A stretch of 37,417 bases of DNA from Peptoniphilus grossensis ph5 (GTDB lineage Bacteria; Bacillota; Clostridia; Tissierellales; Peptoniphilaceae): positions 41,108-78,524 of the forward strand of contig NZ_HE978569.1 in assembly GCF_000311825.1 (NCBI RefSeq), given 5' to 3'. Of the stretch, positions 36,885-37,417 are shown piece after piece. The stretch's first letter is position 1. Each line of letters begins with the position of its first letter. The position numbers and the translations under genes are program-made. Below the pieces are notes generated by a model. That model worked only from the letters and a program-made list of their open reading frames with translations, was not told where the DNA came from and ran no database searches.

Positions 36885-37417
36885 TTATAGGTCTAGATAT
36901 TTTATTCCCGCTACTGACTTTATTCCCAGTCCTATGTCATCTGATACTGTGACATCTTTTTCTTTAAAGACTGCTCCACCTTCTATTGGATCTTCTAGGC
37001 AGAGAACAGGTCCGTCTAAGTCTACCTTTGTTATTATCTGCTTTGCACAAGCTAGATGTACTGCTGCGTTTACTGATATCTTTGCTTCAAGCATGCAACC
37101 TATCATGCATTCTACTCCACATAATTCTGCCATGCTAACTATTTTTAGGGCGTTATAAAGTCCTCCGCACTTCATCAGTTTTATGTTAATTAAGTCTGCT
37201 GCTTTCATGTTTAGTATTGTCATGGCATCTTCTGGTGAAAATACGCTTTCGTCTGCCAAGACTGGTACTATTGAGTGGTCTGTTACATATTTTAGTCCTT
37301 GGTAGTCATGTGCCTTTACTGGCTGCTCTACTAATTCAATGTCTAGTTGTTTTTCTTGCATTGAGTCTAGGATCCTTACTGCTTCTTTAGGTGACCATGC
37401 TTGGTTGGCATCTATCC
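36885..37417 (-). CDS. Dipeptide (L-Ala-D/L-Glu) epimerase, partial
   Basis: The frame is open to the right edge of the window, so the N-terminal capping domain and start are missing; 177 C-terminal residues are present. They form the enolase-superfamily barrel: the metal ligands IDANQAW (Asp), IELVEQPV (Glu) and VPVLADESV (Asp), then the catalytic lysine in INIKLMKCGG, and MIGCMLEAKISVNAAVHLAC. This set is typical of the muconate-lactonising/Ala-Glu dipeptide epimerase subgroup, which converts murein-derived L-Ala-D-Glu to L-Ala-L-Glu for reuse. It is the most upstream visible gene of the DUF819/serine hydrolase/DUF3870 operon. Confidence 0.9.
   Translation of the reverse strand, partial: IDANQAWSPKEAVRILDSMQEKQLDIELVEQPVKAHDYQGLKYVTDHSIVPVLADESVFSPEDAMTILNMKAADLINIKLMKCGGLYNALKIVSMAELCGVECMIGCMLEAKISVNAAVHLACAKQIITKVDLDGPVLCLEDPIEGGAVFKEKDVTVSDDIGLGIKSVAGIKYLDL

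Overview
The window looks like a chromosomal segment of a low-GC, AT-rich anaerobic Firmicute, most likely a Gram-positive anaerobic coccus of the Tissierellia/Peptoniphilaceae group. This is an inference from S-layer-homology and copper-amine-oxidase-like surface proteins, T-box and FMN riboswitches, ECF transporter S components, strong AGGAGG ribosome binding sites and a DUF3870/DUF819/dipeptide-epimerase cluster. No rRNA, CRISPR array, intact insertion sequence or intact prophage was seen.

Left part (1-7500). A minus-strand operon encodes a sigma-70-like factor, an amidase_2 peptidoglycan amidase, DUF1659, DUF2922 and a 48-residue YvrJ protein. A perfect TTGACA-N17-TATAAT promoter with an overlapping inverted repeat drives it. 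Next come a two-TM protein with an apparent poly-A frameshift, a 926-residue S-layer-homology protein with a long structured 5' leader, and an upstream region holding its own promoter and a candidate structured RNA. An orphan RelB/DinJ antitoxin and a truncated XRE-type antitoxin follow, separated by a dispersed non-coding repeat.

Middle (7500-18600). An operon encodes an AlbA_2/Schlafen-type ATP-binding regulator with a 12-bp-repeat-encoded linker, a Fic AMPylase with its own inhibitory motif, and a small acidic protein. The same 12-bp repeat reappears as a 17-unit array in non-coding DNA 1.7 kb away. Then come a class V aminotransferase, an FMN-riboswitch-controlled riboflavin S component (ribU), a second copy of the dispersed repeat, an L,D-transpeptidase, tRNA-Leu(UAG), a second RelB-like gene with a probable frameshift, a zinc-ribbon membrane protein and two secreted stalk-domain proteins.

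Right part (18600-37417). This is mostly housekeeping: C39-like peptidase, valS-folC (T-box controlled), a small protein with three GGADGPTQIYTE repeats, and an operon of methylthioadenosine/SAH deaminase, CPBP protease and trpS. A small accessory island (27400-28100) holds a MazF/PemK toxin preceded by a promoter, two 40-nt-spaced hairpin repeats and a terminator-like palindrome, an arrangement resembling type III toxin-antitoxin loci, plus a remnant of a phage-like gene. Then follow a TRIC channel, a thiamine-binding protein, a P1 peptidase, an ECF S component with an atypical coaX, murI, tRNA-Lys(CUU), a GntR regulator and a PepSY lipoprotein. The window ends in a probable murein-peptide operon (dipeptide epimerase, DUF819 transporter, class-A-beta-lactamase-like hydrolase, DUF3870), whose first gene is cut by the window edge.
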